NCBI GenBank assembly: GCA_014204635.1
Contig: JACHLS010000003.1
Span: 62,001 to 126,000 of the forward strand
Reading direction: 5' to 3'
Source: Sporosarcina luteola
GTDB taxonomy: Bacteria; Bacillota; Bacilli; Bacillales_A; Planococcaceae
DNA: 64,000 nucleotides
Both the position numbers and the translations under genes were made by a program. Below are positions 63,818 to 64,000 of the stretch, piece by piece (the stretch's first letter is position 1; every line of letters starts with the position of its first letter). The notes beneath the pieces were generated by a model, which worked only from the letters and a program-made list of their open reading frames with translations, did not search any database and was not told the DNA's origin.

Positions 63818-64000
63818 TCCATGATTCCCCCTTCATCTTCTTCCATATTGAATGCTTCTTGAAATTTCGTCATGAATAAATCAGTATCCTCCTGCTCCCC
63901 TTCTTCTACTTCTGCCAAAGGAGGCAAGCCATCAAGCGACTCCAAGCCAAAACGATCGAGGAACAGTTCGGTCGTACCATACAAAATGGGTCGGCCGCTC
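63814..64000 (-). CDS. scpB: Segregation and condensation protein B (C-terminal part only)
   Basis: The last 61 residues are inside the window, starting with [18 protein letters not shown], which is the end of the ScpB winged-helix region, followed by an acidic tail ([16 protein letters not shown]...) ending in [10 protein letters not shown]. ScpB bridges ScpA and SMC in chromosome segregation. Its stop overlaps the TTG start of the carboxypeptidase gene. The start is beyond the window. Confidence 0.92.
   Translation of the reverse strand, partial: SGRPILYGTTELFLDRFGLESLDGLPPLAEVEEGEQEDTDLFMTKFQEAFNMEEDEGGIMD

Overview
The window reads as a chromosomal segment of an endospore-forming, low-to-mid G+C Bacillota, most likely a Planococcaceae/Caryophanaceae member such as Sporosarcina. 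This is inferred from protein similarity recalled from memory and from gene order, not from a search. Spore genes (spoIVA, sleB, ypeB), bacillithiol genes (bshA, ypdA), TRAP (mtrB), the ResABCDE cytochrome c system, the b6c-type menaquinol oxidase qcrABC and an FMN riboswitch all fit. Almost every gene is on the minus strand and follows the order of the B. subtilis dnaD-to-scpB region. Clear plus-strand genes are a YitT-family transporter, ferredoxin and one unrecognised 72-residue ORF; a 34-codon ORF is doubtful.

Layout, left to right: dnaD (cut by the edge), asnS, aspB, ypmB and dinG; the pantothenate operon panBCD; birA, cca, bshA, dapB and a MazG-like gene; the YitT gene; YugP-like and DUF1405 membrane proteins; qcrABC with ypiF; reoY (ypiB) with a TPR partner; the aromatic cluster aroC-aroB-aroH-hisC-tyrA-aroA; cheR; a 1.1-kb array of 20-bp tandem repeats; ndk-hepT-menG-hepS-mtrB-folE; hbs; spoIVA; yphF-yphE-gpsA; der; rpsA-like; plsC-cmk; a PilZ protein; sleB-ypeB; prsW; ypdA; a phosphoesterase; a LysM protein; recS-ypbB; fer; the FMN riboswitch with ribU; a GNAT acetyltransferase; sigX-rsiX; resE; a 1-kb insert with the unrecognised ORF; resD; resCBA; rluB; a D-Ala-D-Ala carboxypeptidase; and the 3' end of scpB.

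Functional themes are shikimate/aromatic synthesis; menaquinone (hepS, menG, hepT) feeding the QcrABC complex; cytochrome c maturation (ResABC) under ResDE; sporulation and germination; and ribosome assembly, tRNA and DNA maintenance.

The departures from the familiar gene order are the most interesting part. The 20-bp array, 56 units in unbroken register, separates ndk from cheR. The trp genes are missing between aroH and hisC although mtrB is kept. ResD and resE are separated by about 1 kb with its own expression unit. spmAB is missing upstream of rluB. The ypeB start codon appears to depend on a 12-bp hairpin to come near its Shine-Dalgarno sequence. I saw no tRNA, rRNA, CRISPR array, insertion sequence or prophage.
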